From positions 1 to 64,000 of the forward strand of contig MWFB01000012.1 of assembly GCA_002071385.1 (NCBI GenBank): a stretch of DNA of 64,000 nucleotides, read 5' to 3'. The translations under genes and the position numbers were made by a program. The notes under the pieces were generated by a model. The model was not told the DNA's origin. It worked only from the letters and a program-made list of their open reading frames with translations, and ran no database searches. The DNA is from Bacteroidetes bacterium ADurb.Bin013 (GTDB lineage Bacteria; Bacteroidota; Bacteroidia; Bacteroidales; UBA932). Below are positions 29,104 to 37,822 of the stretch, piece by piece. Numbering within the stretch: position 1 is the stretch's first letter; each line of letters opens with the position of its first letter.

Positions 29104-30474
29104 TTAAAAAAGCCTTTTCAGCCAGTTGATCGTTGTTCTGTTATAAGGACGGTACCGTAGCGAGGGATCGGGCCACATTCTTTTGTCAACAATACTTTTG
29201 AAATGTGTAAAGGTGTCAAAGCTTGCTTTTCCGTGGTAGGAGCCCATGCCGCTGGCACCCACTCCCCCAAACGGGAGGGTGGAAGAGGCAACGTGCAGCA
29301 GGGTATCGTTTACACAACCTCCGCCAAAAGACAGTTCCTGCAGCACCGTCTTTTTTACGCTGTTATCTTTTGTGAACAGGTAAAGGGCCAAAGGTTTGGG
29401 CCTGTTCCTGACAAATTCTATGGCCTGGGATATGGTATTGCATGTGATGAGCGGAAGTATGGGCCCGAATATTTCTTCCTGCATGACGGGATCATCTGGC
29501 AATACACCGGTCAGCAGTGTGGGGTTGATGGTCAGGGTCTGACGGGAGCTTTCGCCCCCTTTGATGATCTTTTTATTGTGCAGCAATCCCAGCAGCCTGT
29601 CAAAGTGTTTTTCATTCACAATGCGGGGATAATCAGCTATTAATCCCTGTTTATTGGCCGGATAGCAGATATCAATCCAGTGAATGAGCCTTTTCTGCAA
29701 CTGATCCTGCAGGCTTTCGGGCACCAGGATGTAATCGGGTGCCACACAGGTCTGTCCGGCATTGATGAACTTGCCAAAGACGATCCTTTTGGCCGCCAGA
29801 TCCACATCGGCGCTTTTTTCAATGATCACGGGACTCTTCCCGCCAAGCTCCAGGGTAACCGGGGTCAGGTGTGCCGAGGCGGCTTTCATGACCGTTTTCC
29901 CCACCGGGACGCTTCCGGTGAAGAAAATGTAATCAAAGGGTTGTTCAAGCAGCCAGGCATTCTCGGCCCGTCCCCCTTCCACAACAGTAACATGTTCCGG
30001 AGGAAAACACTCTTTTATCAACCTTGCAATCATGGCCGATGTATGCGGGGAATAGGCAGAGGGTTTGACAATGGCGCAATTTCCGGCTGCAAGGGCACCC
30101 ACAAGCGGTTCCATGGTGAGCAGGAACGGGTAATTCCAGGGCGACATAACAAGCACTACGCCATACGGATCACATACCCGGAAAGATTTTGCAGGTATTA
30201 GCATCAGGGGAGTCTTGGCCCTGCGGTTTTGTACCCATCCTTTCAGATGTTTTGCTATGTAACGGATCTCCCCGCTCAGAACACCTATTTCGGTCAAATA
30301 GCCTTCTGTTGTAGATTTGTTCAGATCTGCCTTGAGCGCTTCCAGGATAAGTTGTTCGTGTTCCTTTACCCAGGCGGCAATTTTTTGCAATGCATCCAGT
30401 CTGAATTTCAGGTCGCGTGTGCATCCGGAGTGAAAATATTCCCTTTGTTTTGTTACGATATCCGTAGTGATCAT
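29104..30474 (-). CDS. Aldehyde dehydrogenase, class 3 type
   Basis: 456 residues. The catalytic Cys is C243 (NAGQTCVAPDY), the general base E209 (TLELGGKSP) and the oxyanion Asn N114 (SPWNYP). The cofactor motif FTGSVPVGK is present. The short length and the C-terminal tail (NWLKRLF) match class 3 fatty-aldehyde dehydrogenases, which accept NAD or NADP and oxidise medium and long aliphatic aldehydes. The next gene upstream on the same strand, a zinc-ribbon membrane protein, is 13 bp away, so the three genes 29104-32468 may share a transcript. Confidence 0.92.
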   Translation of the reverse strand: MITTDIVTKQREYFHSGCTRDLKFRLDALQKIAAWVKEHEQLILEALKADLNKSTTEGYLTEIGVLSGEIRYIAKHLKGWVQNRRAKTPLMLIPAKSFRVCDPYGVVLVMSPWNYPFLLTMEPLVGALAAGNCAIVKPSAYSPHTSAMIARLIKECFPPEHVTVVEGGRAENAWLLEQPFDYIFFTGSVPVGKTVMKAASAHLTPVTLELGGKSPVIIEKSADVDLAAKRIVFGKFINAGQTCVAPDYILVPESLQDQLQKRLIHWIDICYPANKQGLIADYPRIVNEKHFDRLLGLLHNKKIIKGGESSRQTLTINPTLLTGVLPDDPVMQEEIFGPILPLITCNTISQAIEFVRNRPKPLALYLFTKDNSVKKTVLQELSFGGGCVNDTLLHVASSTLPFGGVGASGMGSYHGKASFDTFTHFKSIVDKRMWPDPSLRYRPYNRTTINWLKRLF

Positions 30475-30487
30475 GATGTGTGAATAA

Positions 30488-31189
30488 TTATAAATTGAAA
30501 AACTTTCTCAGGTCGGTTGCTTTTTTCAGACGGAAATGTATGAAAAGCAATATAGCCGATATGGCAACCATGCATACCAGCAGGATCAGGCTCCAGTGAA
30601 GGGTGAGTGTATTGTTTACGTAAAGTGACAGGATTCCCTCGGTAGCAATGCCTGTTATGGCAATGGCAATAAGGACATAAGCAATAAGGTTTACTCCCTT
30701 TTGCCTTGATTTTTTTATAATCAGGGCCATGACCATCACAATCAGGTAAAGGCAAAAAAGCAGGGGGATGCCCACAGGAACGGCCCAGTTCATGCTTTTG
30801 TTGAACCAGTCCAGCAGGAGTATCAACAGGGAGGAAGCAATGAATCCCAACAAGAAAAGGCGAATGGTCCTGGCGTGAAGGAATACGATCAGAGAAATGT
30901 GAATAACCATGGCCAGACCCACGGTAATGGTATATTTTGACCAGGTAATATTTTTATTGATGATCAAGTCAATGACAGTAGAAGACAGTATGCCGGCCAC
31001 CAGAACTATCAGGGACAGGTCCCAGAAAATCTTCCTTTTCTGGACGTTGGAAAGTTCCTTAAAATCATAGGTTACATCCTTGGGATAAAGGGGAGCTTCA
31101 CTTGTTGCATTCGTTTTGTGCCCGCAAAGTGGGCAATAATTCATATTGATGTCCAGCTCGACGCCGCACTTTTTACAGATATTCATCAT
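30488..31189 (-). CDS. Zinc-ribbon membrane protein (DUF6320-like)
   Basis: About 232 residues (ATG at 31189 or 31186). The N-terminus is a zinc ribbon (CKKCGVELDINMNYCPLCG); six hydrophobic segments follow from residue 55 to 225, ending in a basic tail. Proteins of this make-up are found next to alcohol acetyltransferase-like proteins in Bacteroidota and Firmicutes, as here: it overlaps the acyltransferase gene by 17 bp, implying translational coupling. A role as membrane partner of the acyltransferase is inferred; no activity is known. Confidence 0.78.
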   Translation of the reverse strand: MMNICKKCGVELDINMNYCPLCGHKTNATSEAPLYPKDVTYDFKELSNVQKRKIFWDLSLIVLVAGILSSTVIDLIINKNITWSKYTITVGLAMVIHISLIVFLHARTIRLFLLGFIASSLLILLLDWFNKSMNWAVPVGIPLLFCLYLIVMVMALIIKKSRQKGVNLIAYVLIAIAITGIATEGILSLYVNNTLTLHWSLILLVCMVAISAILLFIHFRLKKATDLRKFFNL

Positions 31190-32468
31190 GACAGTTTCTG
31201 TTATACGTTATGGTGACCGGAATGTTTTCAGAAGTCAGGAAGCGAAAGAAATTCCGTTCAAGCTCCCTGCTGCGTGTAATGTTCCCAAATGTAATGGCTA
31301 TTTGGTCGTTGAACCCTATCATCCCGCAGCTTACTTTTGTGAGCTTATTGGGAGGTGGCGGAACAACCATCACAGATTTAATATGTTGCATCATGGATTT
31401 CGGAAAATAGATTCCCCCCAGATTGGACATTACACCGGAATACTGGCTACAGCCCATTTTTTTAAAGTTCATGCGCAAAATCGGGTTTTTGATGAATAGG
31501 GGGATTGCCCGGACAATAATATTCCTCTCACTTCCCACATTGCGGGACAATATCTTGCTGACCAGTTTCACATCGGTTTCCAGCTGCATTTGATGATATA
31601 CAGATTTCAATATCTGGTCAAAGGTATAGTGCCCCAGCCTGCGGTCCATTTCCGGCATGACGAACAGGGAAAAGTTGCGCATTGTTTTACTGGGGTAAAG
31701 GTTACGCATGTTCACAGGGATCTGGACGCTTATCTTGCCTGTTTTCTTTTTTCTGGCGGGCCATGACAGGTCTTCGAATATTTGCTGTATGGCGTGGATA
31801 TACACTGCGGCCAGGTATACGGTAATGTTCACCTGCTTTTCCCTGGCTTTTTCTTTCAGGGCAGCAACAGGCAGTGTAGCGCTGATTATCCCCAGGCTGG
31901 GTTTCCTGTTTAAGGGGAAGGGAAGGTGAAACGCTTTGGGACGCCTTGAATTTGCAGGGATGTTCTCTGAAAAAAAACGGTTGTAAGCATCTTCGAATTC
32001 TTCCGGGTCGGGTTTCTCCGATGGATCCATATATAAGAACCCGGGTGGAACTTCTATTCCCCTGTTCAGAAAATACCGGGCAAGCAAGGTTTTGAAATAC
32101 TCCAGGGCACCTCCGCCGTCGGTGAGCATATGGGAAAATTCGGCACTGATCCGGTTGTCGGCAACCAGGATCCTCAGCAGCGGCCCTTCTTTGTCACACC
32201 TTCTGCAGGGCATTCTGTCGTCAACCACGACCGGGGTAAGGGAACAGGACGATTCCAGGTAATACCAGAAAAACCCCCTTTTCAGTAAGACCTTGTAATA
32301 CGGAAAGCGTGGTTCTATGTCACGTACGGCAGCAAAGAGAGACCTTATGTGTACCTTGTGTCTGAGTACAACTGAAAAACGGAATACAGATGTAATTTCA
32401 TTGTTAATAACGGCCGGAAAGATTTTTGCGGCATTATCCAGCGGATACCAGAAGGCCGGATTGTTCAT
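31173..32468 (-). CDS. Condensation-type acyltransferase (alcohol acetyltransferase / WS-DGAT fold)
   Basis: 431 residues with the HxxxDGG catalytic motif SHMLTDGGG (H113, D117) and the late motif SNLGGIYFP, as in the CoA-dependent condensation superfamily (Atf/WS-DGAT). Such enzymes transfer acyl groups from CoA to alcohols or hydroxylated lipids. A Cys pair in CRRCDKEG may be structural. It overlaps the zinc-ribbon membrane protein downstream and lies just below the serpin gene, with which it overlaps by four bases (start 32468 versus serpin stop at 32465). Confidence 0.8.
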   Translation of the reverse strand: MNNPAFWYPLDNAAKIFPAVINNEITSVFRFSVVLRHKVHIRSLFAAVRDIEPRFPYYKVLLKRGFFWYYLESSCSLTPVVVDDRMPCRRCDKEGPLLRILVADNRISAEFSHMLTDGGGALEYFKTLLARYFLNRGIEVPPGFLYMDPSEKPDPEEFEDAYNRFFSENIPANSRRPKAFHLPFPLNRKPSLGIISATLPVAALKEKAREKQVNITVYLAAVYIHAIQQIFEDLSWPARKKKTGKISVQIPVNMRNLYPSKTMRNFSLFVMPEMDRRLGHYTFDQILKSVYHQMQLETDVKLVSKILSRNVGSERNIIVRAIPLFIKNPILRMNFKKMGCSQYSGVMSNLGGIYFPKSMMQHIKSVMVVPPPPNKLTKVSCGMIGFNDQIAITFGNITRSRELERNFFRFLTSENIPVTITYNRNCHDEYL

Positions 32469-33718
32469 TGTACAGGATCCTGTTCAAAAAAAGAAACCTT
32501 GCCCATGAACAGAATGGAACCGGTGCTCTTTTCCTTGATGATATAAATGAAGGAACGGTTAACGTTGAACTGGAGCGGATCGTCGGGGCCGGAACTCTTT
32601 TCAATGCCCACAACGGTAACCGCTGCAGCTTCTGTGCCTTTTTCGTTGATCTCTACATATGTTTTTTGCTTGACCAGTCCGATATAAAGTCCTGTAACCG
32701 GAGACAGGTTGCTAAAATCGGCCGCACCCTGCATAAAGGGAAGCTCCATTCCCATGGCCTGAAGGGTGGGTATAAGGTCCTTTTCGTATTCGTATTTGAA
32801 TTTGGGCAAGGTCACGGTCAGCTTTCTGATGGTTTGATCCAGCCTGCTTACGATTCCGTTCCAGGTCTGCGTATCCATTTCTTCTTTGATAACACGGTCT
32901 GTATGTATCCCGGGCTTAGGCAGGACCAGCACCATGGAAAAGGCCTGGTTCCCGTACGGGAGCTCGGCCACCCTGGCAAATTCTGTTTCTGTGTATGGAA
33001 AGGGTTCAGTCTGGATCATGTAATCCACCTTCTGCGAAGCTCCTTCATCCGGGTAGAAATCGCTCCGGAAGGAATGTGACTCATCAAAGGATTTTGTCCA
33101 GGTCCCTTTAAAATAAAGGGCATTGATCAGGTACATGAGCATCCGGGCCGGTATCTCATCGATGATCTTGTCTATCTTTCCTTTGGTCTGGGTGGCACAC
33201 CAGTTGTTGATGGTTTCCAGGGCCAGGGGGGAAGTAAAATCCAGTTCCGTTATCATGGCCAGGTACCATGTTTTGACCAGCTGTTTGAAAGCGTCACGGA
33301 CAGGGAATCCTTCCCGGATCCAGATTGAATTGGCAATGCCAATTTCGGTTAGCTTATCTGCTTCTGACAGTTCACGGATCATGGTCCGGAAAAAACCATT
33401 CATATCCTTGTAGGAAAAAGCTTCAAATCCCAGAATTTTTTTCATTTCACCGGCCGTGGCGCCGGCCGTTCCGTTTGCGGTCATGGACAATGCCAGTGAG
33501 GCACTCAGGGGAGAGATAAAGAAATTCTTATCCTCGCAGCTGACTTGTTCGAAAAGATCAAAGGCAAAACGGTTGACTTCTGCCGAGATGGCTTTTTCTG
33601 TTTTGGTCAGGATAATATCCTTCTGCCGGTTTGTCTGCAGAGACAACCTTTCGCAGCCGCTGCAGACAACAGACAGCAACAGCGCAGTGAACACCAAATG
33701 TGTCAATTGTTTCATCAT
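32465..33718 (-). CDS. Serpin family serine protease inhibitor, lipoprotein
   Basis: 417 residues, lipoprotein signal with SVVCSGC. The serpin fold is complete: NFFISPLSASLAL (helix B), LINALYFKGTW (strand 3A), AELPYGNQAFSMVLVLP and the distal FNVNRSFIYII. The hinge EKGTEAAAVTVV (E359-V370) has Thr at P14 and small residues at P12-P10, so loop insertion and an inhibitory role are expected. By position P1-P1' would be S375-S376, next to K374. A TATCTTTG box two to five bases before the start codons suggests a leaderless message. Targets may be host or competitor proteases. Confidence 0.9.
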   Translation of the reverse strand: MMKQLTHLVFTALLLSVVCSGCERLSLQTNRQKDIILTKTEKAISAEVNRFAFDLFEQVSCEDKNFFISPLSASLALSMTANGTAGATAGEMKKILGFEAFSYKDMNGFFRTMIRELSEADKLTEIGIANSIWIREGFPVRDAFKQLVKTWYLAMITELDFTSPLALETINNWCATQTKGKIDKIIDEIPARMLMYLINALYFKGTWTKSFDESHSFRSDFYPDEGASQKVDYMIQTEPFPYTETEFARVAELPYGNQAFSMVLVLPKPGIHTDRVIKEEMDTQTWNGIVSRLDQTIRKLTVTLPKFKYEYEKDLIPTLQAMGMELPFMQGAADFSNLSPVTGLYIGLVKQKTYVEINEKGTEAAAVTVVGIEKSSGPDDPLQFNVNRSFIYIIKEKSTGSILFMGKVSFFEQDPVQ

Positions 33719-33752
33719 AACAAAGATACATTTATTTAGGATAACGCTGCAT

Positions 33753-35366
33753 TTATTGCTCGTAATACAGACCTTCCCGGGACAGGATGTGGTTCAGGTT
33801 GGCCAGATTGTATACGATGATTGCCAGTACAACTGATGTGTGCTCCTGGTATTGGCCTATGCTCTTAGTGTACAGGTCGCGTTCTGTGTGCCATATTTCC
33901 CTGTAATTGAAATCATATCCTTTCACATCCCTGTCACGCAACGATATGGTGGGAACTCCCCTGATGGCAAAGATCGAGGCGTCGGTTCCTCCTGGTTGCA
34001 GAGGCCTGGGACGCGGGGGGATTGTGTCTACGGTAAACGGGATTTCCGGGTTGATGGAGGAAATGTGTTTTGAAGCCTTTATAAAATCATCTACCATGGC
34101 TTTGGGCACAGACACCCCCGTAGCTGCCAGCGGTCCCCCGTCCCTGTTGAAAAGGTTTGAAATCCGATCCAGTTTGTCTTTATGTCTTTCCACCCATGAT
34201 GTTGCTCCCAGCAACCCAAATTCTTCCCCTGCAAAAAGAACAAAAAGAATGCTCCTTTTTGGCTTTGCCCCGGAAATGGAAAGCAACCGGGCCGATTCCA
34301 TGGCAGGGGTTACCCCTACGCCGCAATCCACCCCTCCTGTAGCCACATCAAAGGAATCCAGGTGTCCGCTCACCATGATGTACTCATCGGGGTAATGCGT
34401 TCCTGTGATTTTGGCAACCACGTTATGGAACTTGACCGGACCGGGCCGGAAATGATTCCTGATGTCAAACTCCAGTTCAATGGGACGTCTTTCTTTTACC
34501 AGCTGGTAAATGTATGCGTACTGGTGCTCATCCAGTTTGATATCGGGTATGACGGGAAGATTCTCAAAAGAGGAAGTTTCGCCAAACACGGTTTCCTTAT
34601 CCCATAATGCCGTGATGGGAACAGGAGCAGACTGGATCAGGCCCAGGATGCCGGCTTCTGCCATCTGCCTGTAAAACAGCGCAGGTTCGTCTGATGTTTT
34701 ACGCAAACTGTCTTTCAGGGCCTCCTGCATTTGGTCTACATTCATTCTCCTGTCACCCGAGCGGGAACGGTACCGCCGCATGACATCGTTGTTGTGACGG
34801 GTCACCTCTTCGTTCAGCCGGATGAGTGAGTCCCTGCGTATGTCGCCCTTTACCGACCTGTCTACAGGCCAGCCGTTATTTGTCCCCGTTACAAGGACCC
34901 AGGCTCCTTTGAGGACACCCTTCATCCTATCGAATTCTGCCTGGGTTTTAGGTTCTATAACCACATGACCACGTTGCAATCCTTTTGTCCCGGACGTGTA
35001 GGAGGGAGTGGCAAAGTGCAGGTGTATACCGTCGCCACCGGGGAGCATCCCCCCGTATATTTTCCCGAACCATGGACCACGGCTGAATCCAACGCGTGTT
35101 TCTCCTGCTTCTTCGATAGACACTTCCAGTCCCCAGGATGCAAACCGGGCGGCAGCCCATTGCACTGCGGCATTGTAGGCGTCCGATCCCACAGGGCGCC
35201 CTCCTATACGGTTGGAAAGGACATCCAGGTGCTTCTGTGTCTGGTTATTGGTGGTACCTTCATCAATGATGGCTTTGACTACGGCATCCTGTGCCGTCAT
35301 TTCAGGGGAAAATGCAAAAAGACTTACTGTTAGCAGCAAGCTGCAATAAATGGAATTCTTTCTCAT
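33753..35366 (-). CDS. M28-family zinc aminopeptidase, secreted
   Basis: 537 residues with a signal peptide (LLLTVSLFAFSPEMTAQ). A PA domain occupies roughly residues 90-270. The peptidase domain has the two-zinc ligands H335 (VSGHLDSFD), D347 (GGVDCGVG), E382 following the base E381 (FAGEEFG), D409 (NRDGG) and H493 (REIWHTERD). The family includes carboxypeptidase Q-like and leucyl aminopeptidases. It is complete. Its TACATTTG promoter box (complement of 35397-35404) is divergent from and interleaved with the marC promoter. Confidence 0.9.
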   Translation of the reverse strand: MRKNSIYCSLLLTVSLFAFSPEMTAQDAVVKAIIDEGTTNNQTQKHLDVLSNRIGGRPVGSDAYNAAVQWAAARFASWGLEVSIEEAGETRVGFSRGPWFGKIYGGMLPGGDGIHLHFATPSYTSGTKGLQRGHVVIEPKTQAEFDRMKGVLKGAWVLVTGTNNGWPVDRSVKGDIRRDSLIRLNEEVTRHNNDVMRRYRSRSGDRRMNVDQMQEALKDSLRKTSDEPALFYRQMAEAGILGLIQSAPVPITALWDKETVFGETSSFENLPVIPDIKLDEHQYAYIYQLVKERRPIELEFDIRNHFRPGPVKFHNVVAKITGTHYPDEYIMVSGHLDSFDVATGGVDCGVGVTPAMESARLLSISGAKPKRSILFVLFAGEEFGLLGATSWVERHKDKLDRISNLFNRDGGPLAATGVSVPKAMVDDFIKASKHISSINPEIPFTVDTIPPRPRPLQPGGTDASIFAIRGVPTISLRDRDVKGYDFNYREIWHTERDLYTKSIGQYQEHTSVVLAIIVYNLANLNHILSREGLYYEQ

Positions 35367-35413
35367 CTGATAATATCTGTTTGAATAGTAGTGTTACAAA
35401 TGTAGTGTTTTTC

Positions 35414-35421
35414 TATCTTTG
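35414..35421 (+). promoter_or_regulatory. -7 box TATCTTTG four bases before the marC-like ATG
   Basis: TATCTTTG at 35414-35421 followed by GCAG and ATG (35426) places the expected transcription start at or next to the start codon. The upstream longer reading frame from 35291 would cross this promoter and the M28 start, so 35426 is chosen. Confidence 0.6.
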
Positions 35422-35425
35422 CAGT

Positions 35426-36001
35426 ATGATCAGTTTCAAGGAAATTGTCAGTGCCTTTATGGTTCTTTTTGCCGTGATAGACATCACGGGCTCCATTCCC
35501 ATAATTCTTGACATGAAGTCCAAAGGCCGGACATTCAAGCCTTTTATGGCTACCATCATATCAACTGCTCTGATTTTTCTGTTTTTATTTGTAGGAGAAG
35601 CTATTCTGGGACTGTTCAACGTTGACATTTCTTCCTTTGCCGTTGCCGGGTCACTGGTAATCTTCGTACTGGCGGTGGAAATGATCTTTGGAATCGAAAT
35701 ATTCAAGAACGACGGACCTGCCGATGCGGCCACGATCGTTCCCCTTGTATTTCCCTTGATAGCCGGGACCGGAACCCTTACAACTGTCTTGTCCCTGAGG
35801 GCCGAATACAGCCTGCCCAATGTCGGCATTGCCATAGTGCTCAACATGATCATAGTCTATATCGTACTGCGCTATGTGAATCTGGCAGAAAAACTTCTTG
35901 GGAAAGGAGGAATCTACATTTTGAGAAAATTCTTCGGGATCGTCCTGCTGGCCATATCTGTAAAGCTGTTTGCTTCCAATGTAACAGGGCTGCTCAACTG
36001 A
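35426..36001 (+). CDS. MarC-family integral membrane protein
   Basis: 191 residues with six hydrophobic helices. Typical family blocks are present: FAVIDITGSIPIIL, GEAILGLFNVDISSFAVAGS and PLVFPLIAGTGTLTTVLSL. The family (UPF0056) was once linked to antibiotic resistance in Escherichia coli, which was not upheld; the transported substrate remains unknown. The gene is seven bases ahead of the GH53 gene on the same strand. Confidence 0.88.
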   Translation: MISFKEIVSAFMVLFAVIDITGSIPIILDMKSKGRTFKPFMATIISTALIFLFLFVGEAILGLFNVDISSFAVAGSLVIFVLAVEMIFGIEIFKNDGPADAATIVPLVFPLIAGTGTLTTVLSLRAEYSLPNVGIAIVLNMIIVYIVLRYVNLAEKLLGKGGIYILRKFFGIVLLAISVKLFASNVTGLLN

Positions 36002-36007
36002 TCTGCC

Positions 36008-37126
36008 ATGAAACAGATAGCCTTATCCTTTCTCATGTGGGCCTTGCTCTTGCCTGTATCCTGCCGCAGGAACGGATTCAATGGACCGGGAAACGATCCC
36101 GTGGTCCAGCCGGACTGGATCGTAGGCGCGGACGTCTCGCTCCTTTCCAGAATTCAGGCGGCAGGCGGTGTTTACAAAGACAGCAACGGGAAGGCTATAG
36201 ACGTGCTTTCATTTTTCCGGGAGAAGGGATTCAATTATGTGCGTGTCCGGCTTTTTGTCAGCCCTGACCTGCAATCGGCAGCCAGCCAGAACCTGCCCTA
36301 TGTGCAGGATCTGATAAGGAAAGCAAAGGCTAAAGGATATAACGTATTGCTGAACTTTCACTATTCAGACACCTGGGCAGATCCGGGCAAGCAATACAAG
36401 CCTGCTTCCTGGAGCAAACTGGGAGCCGATGCCCTGGCAGAAAAAGTCTATACCTACACCAGGGAAACGCTATCGCAACTTGTTGCCTACGGAGCAGCTC
36501 CCGACATGATCCAGATAGGCAATGAGATCACAAACGGCATGCTGTGGGACTCGGCCCGGGTAGATGTATGGACACAGGAATGGAACACCCCCGGGCGCTG
36601 GGCGTACTTCTGCCGGGTGCTGTCAGGGGCATCGAAAGCCTGTCGCCAAGTTTGCCCCGGCTCCTGGATTATGGTACATATAGACAGGGGAGGAGACCGG
36701 GAAACGGCACTGCGCTTTTTCAATAAAATGGAGCAATACAAGGCAGATTACGATATCATAGGACTAAGTTATTACCCTTTCTGGCACGGACCACTGTCCA
36801 GCCTGCGCACCTGCCTGAACGGCCTGCAGATGAATTTTCCAGAAAAAAAGATCAACCTGGTTGAGGTCGCCTACCCCAACCATACGTGGGGAATCCCTGA
36901 CAATGCCTTGTATACCCCGGAATATGAAGCTTCACCGGCCGGACAGGCCGCCTTTATGGAAGACTTTATCAATACGCTCAGAGATTTTCCCAATGTGAAC
37001 GGCTTCATGTACTGGTACCCCGAAGAGACCTTCATCCCTGGCGGGAACATCCTTACACTACACAGGGGGGTATTTGACGTTCATACCGGCAAGGCATTAC
37101 CGGTGACAGACGTTTTTATCCACTAA
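36008..37126 (+). CDS. GH53 arabinogalactan endo-beta-1,4-galactanase, lipoprotein
   Basis: 372 residues with lipobox LLLPVSC. The barrel shows FNYVRVRLFV, LNFHYSDTWADPG, acid/base E173 in IQIGNEITNG and nucleophile E286 in LVEVAYP. These are the standard GH53 signatures. The enzyme cuts beta-1,4-galactan side chains of pectin at the cell surface. It lies directly after marC and ends with a 30-bp convergent overlap with the SDR gene. Confidence 0.93.
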   Translation: MKQIALSFLMWALLLPVSCRRNGFNGPGNDPVVQPDWIVGADVSLLSRIQAAGGVYKDSNGKAIDVLSFFREKGFNYVRVRLFVSPDLQSAASQNLPYVQDLIRKAKAKGYNVLLNFHYSDTWADPGKQYKPASWSKLGADALAEKVYTYTRETLSQLVAYGAAPDMIQIGNEITNGMLWDSARVDVWTQEWNTPGRWAYFCRVLSGASKACRQVCPGSWIMVHIDRGGDRETALRFFNKMEQYKADYDIIGLSYYPFWHGPLSSLRTCLNGLQMNFPEKKINLVEVAYPNHTWGIPDNALYTPEYEASPAGQAAFMEDFINTLRDFPNVNGFMYWYPEETFIPGGNILTLHRGVFDVHTGKALPVTDVFIH

Positions 37127-37822
37127 AAACCGGCGGGGTTTGCATTTGCGGTATGTTCCCCCGTAAGGCAGCGGAAGTTCCCTGGCTGTGGCCAGCCAGA
37201 TGGCTGTAGAAGCGCCCCGGGCAGGAGAACTCAGCAGGGGCCGGAAAATAATATTTACCAGCGGATCAAAAGCATTGTTCATCTTAACCAGGGGTGTATC
37301 TACAGCTCCGGGATCGGTTGTCACTACCTGGATGCCTTTGGATTTATATCTTTCTGCCAGGGAGAGCGAAGCATAATAAAGCGCCTGCTTTGTGTGACTG
37401 TACCGGATCACCCGCCCGGCCCAGGTTTTAGGAATATGCGTAAGGAATGAAGGCCTGAGCCTGAAAACCAGGCCAAAGTCCACGGTGCAGGATAAGGTGA
37501 ATATGACCCGCGCCCCGTCTTCTGTGAGCCGGGTGCTCCGGGGCAGGATTCCTGCGTTGTGGATGAGCCTGTTGATGGTTTTGCCCTTCAGCACCGAGGC
37601 AAATGATCTGACCGAGCCAAAGGAAGCCAGATCCAGCTGCAACATACGGATGGCAAGGGATCCTTCTGGATGAATGTACTGTTCCTGCAGTTCCCTGAAA
37701 AAAGGCATGGCCGCCTCGGGAAGGAGGCAGGCCATGATCAATGAATAACCGTTATCCAGCAACGAACGGCAGATTTCGCGGCCCATACCACCATCTGCAC
37801 CGGTGACTATGGCCGTCTTCAT
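37097..37822 (-). CDS. Short-chain dehydrogenase/reductase, apparently shortened inside
   Basis: 241 residues. The cofactor loop TGADGGMG, the NAG motif (HNAGILPR) and YSHTKQALYY (Tyr/Lys pair) are present, so it is a classical SDR of the retinol-dehydrogenase-like kind. Between LTEDG and ARVIFTLSC a relative would have about 25-30 residues holding the NHLGHF-type helix; these are missing without a frame change. The reading frame stays open, but the Asn and helix that line the active site are lost, so function is doubtful. Its start overlaps the aldolase stop by one base (TGATG). Confidence 0.75.
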   Translation of the reverse strand: MKTAIVTGADGGMGREICRSLLDNGYSLIMACLLPEAAMPFFRELQEQYIHPEGSLAIRMLQLDLASFGSVRSFASVLKGKTINRLIHNAGILPRSTRLTEDGARVIFTLSCTVDFGLVFRLRPSFLTHIPKTWAGRVIRYSHTKQALYYASLSLAERYKSKGIQVVTTDPGAVDTPLVKMNNAFDPLVNIIFRPLLSSPARGASTAIWLATARELPLPYGGTYRKCKPRRFLVDKNVCHR

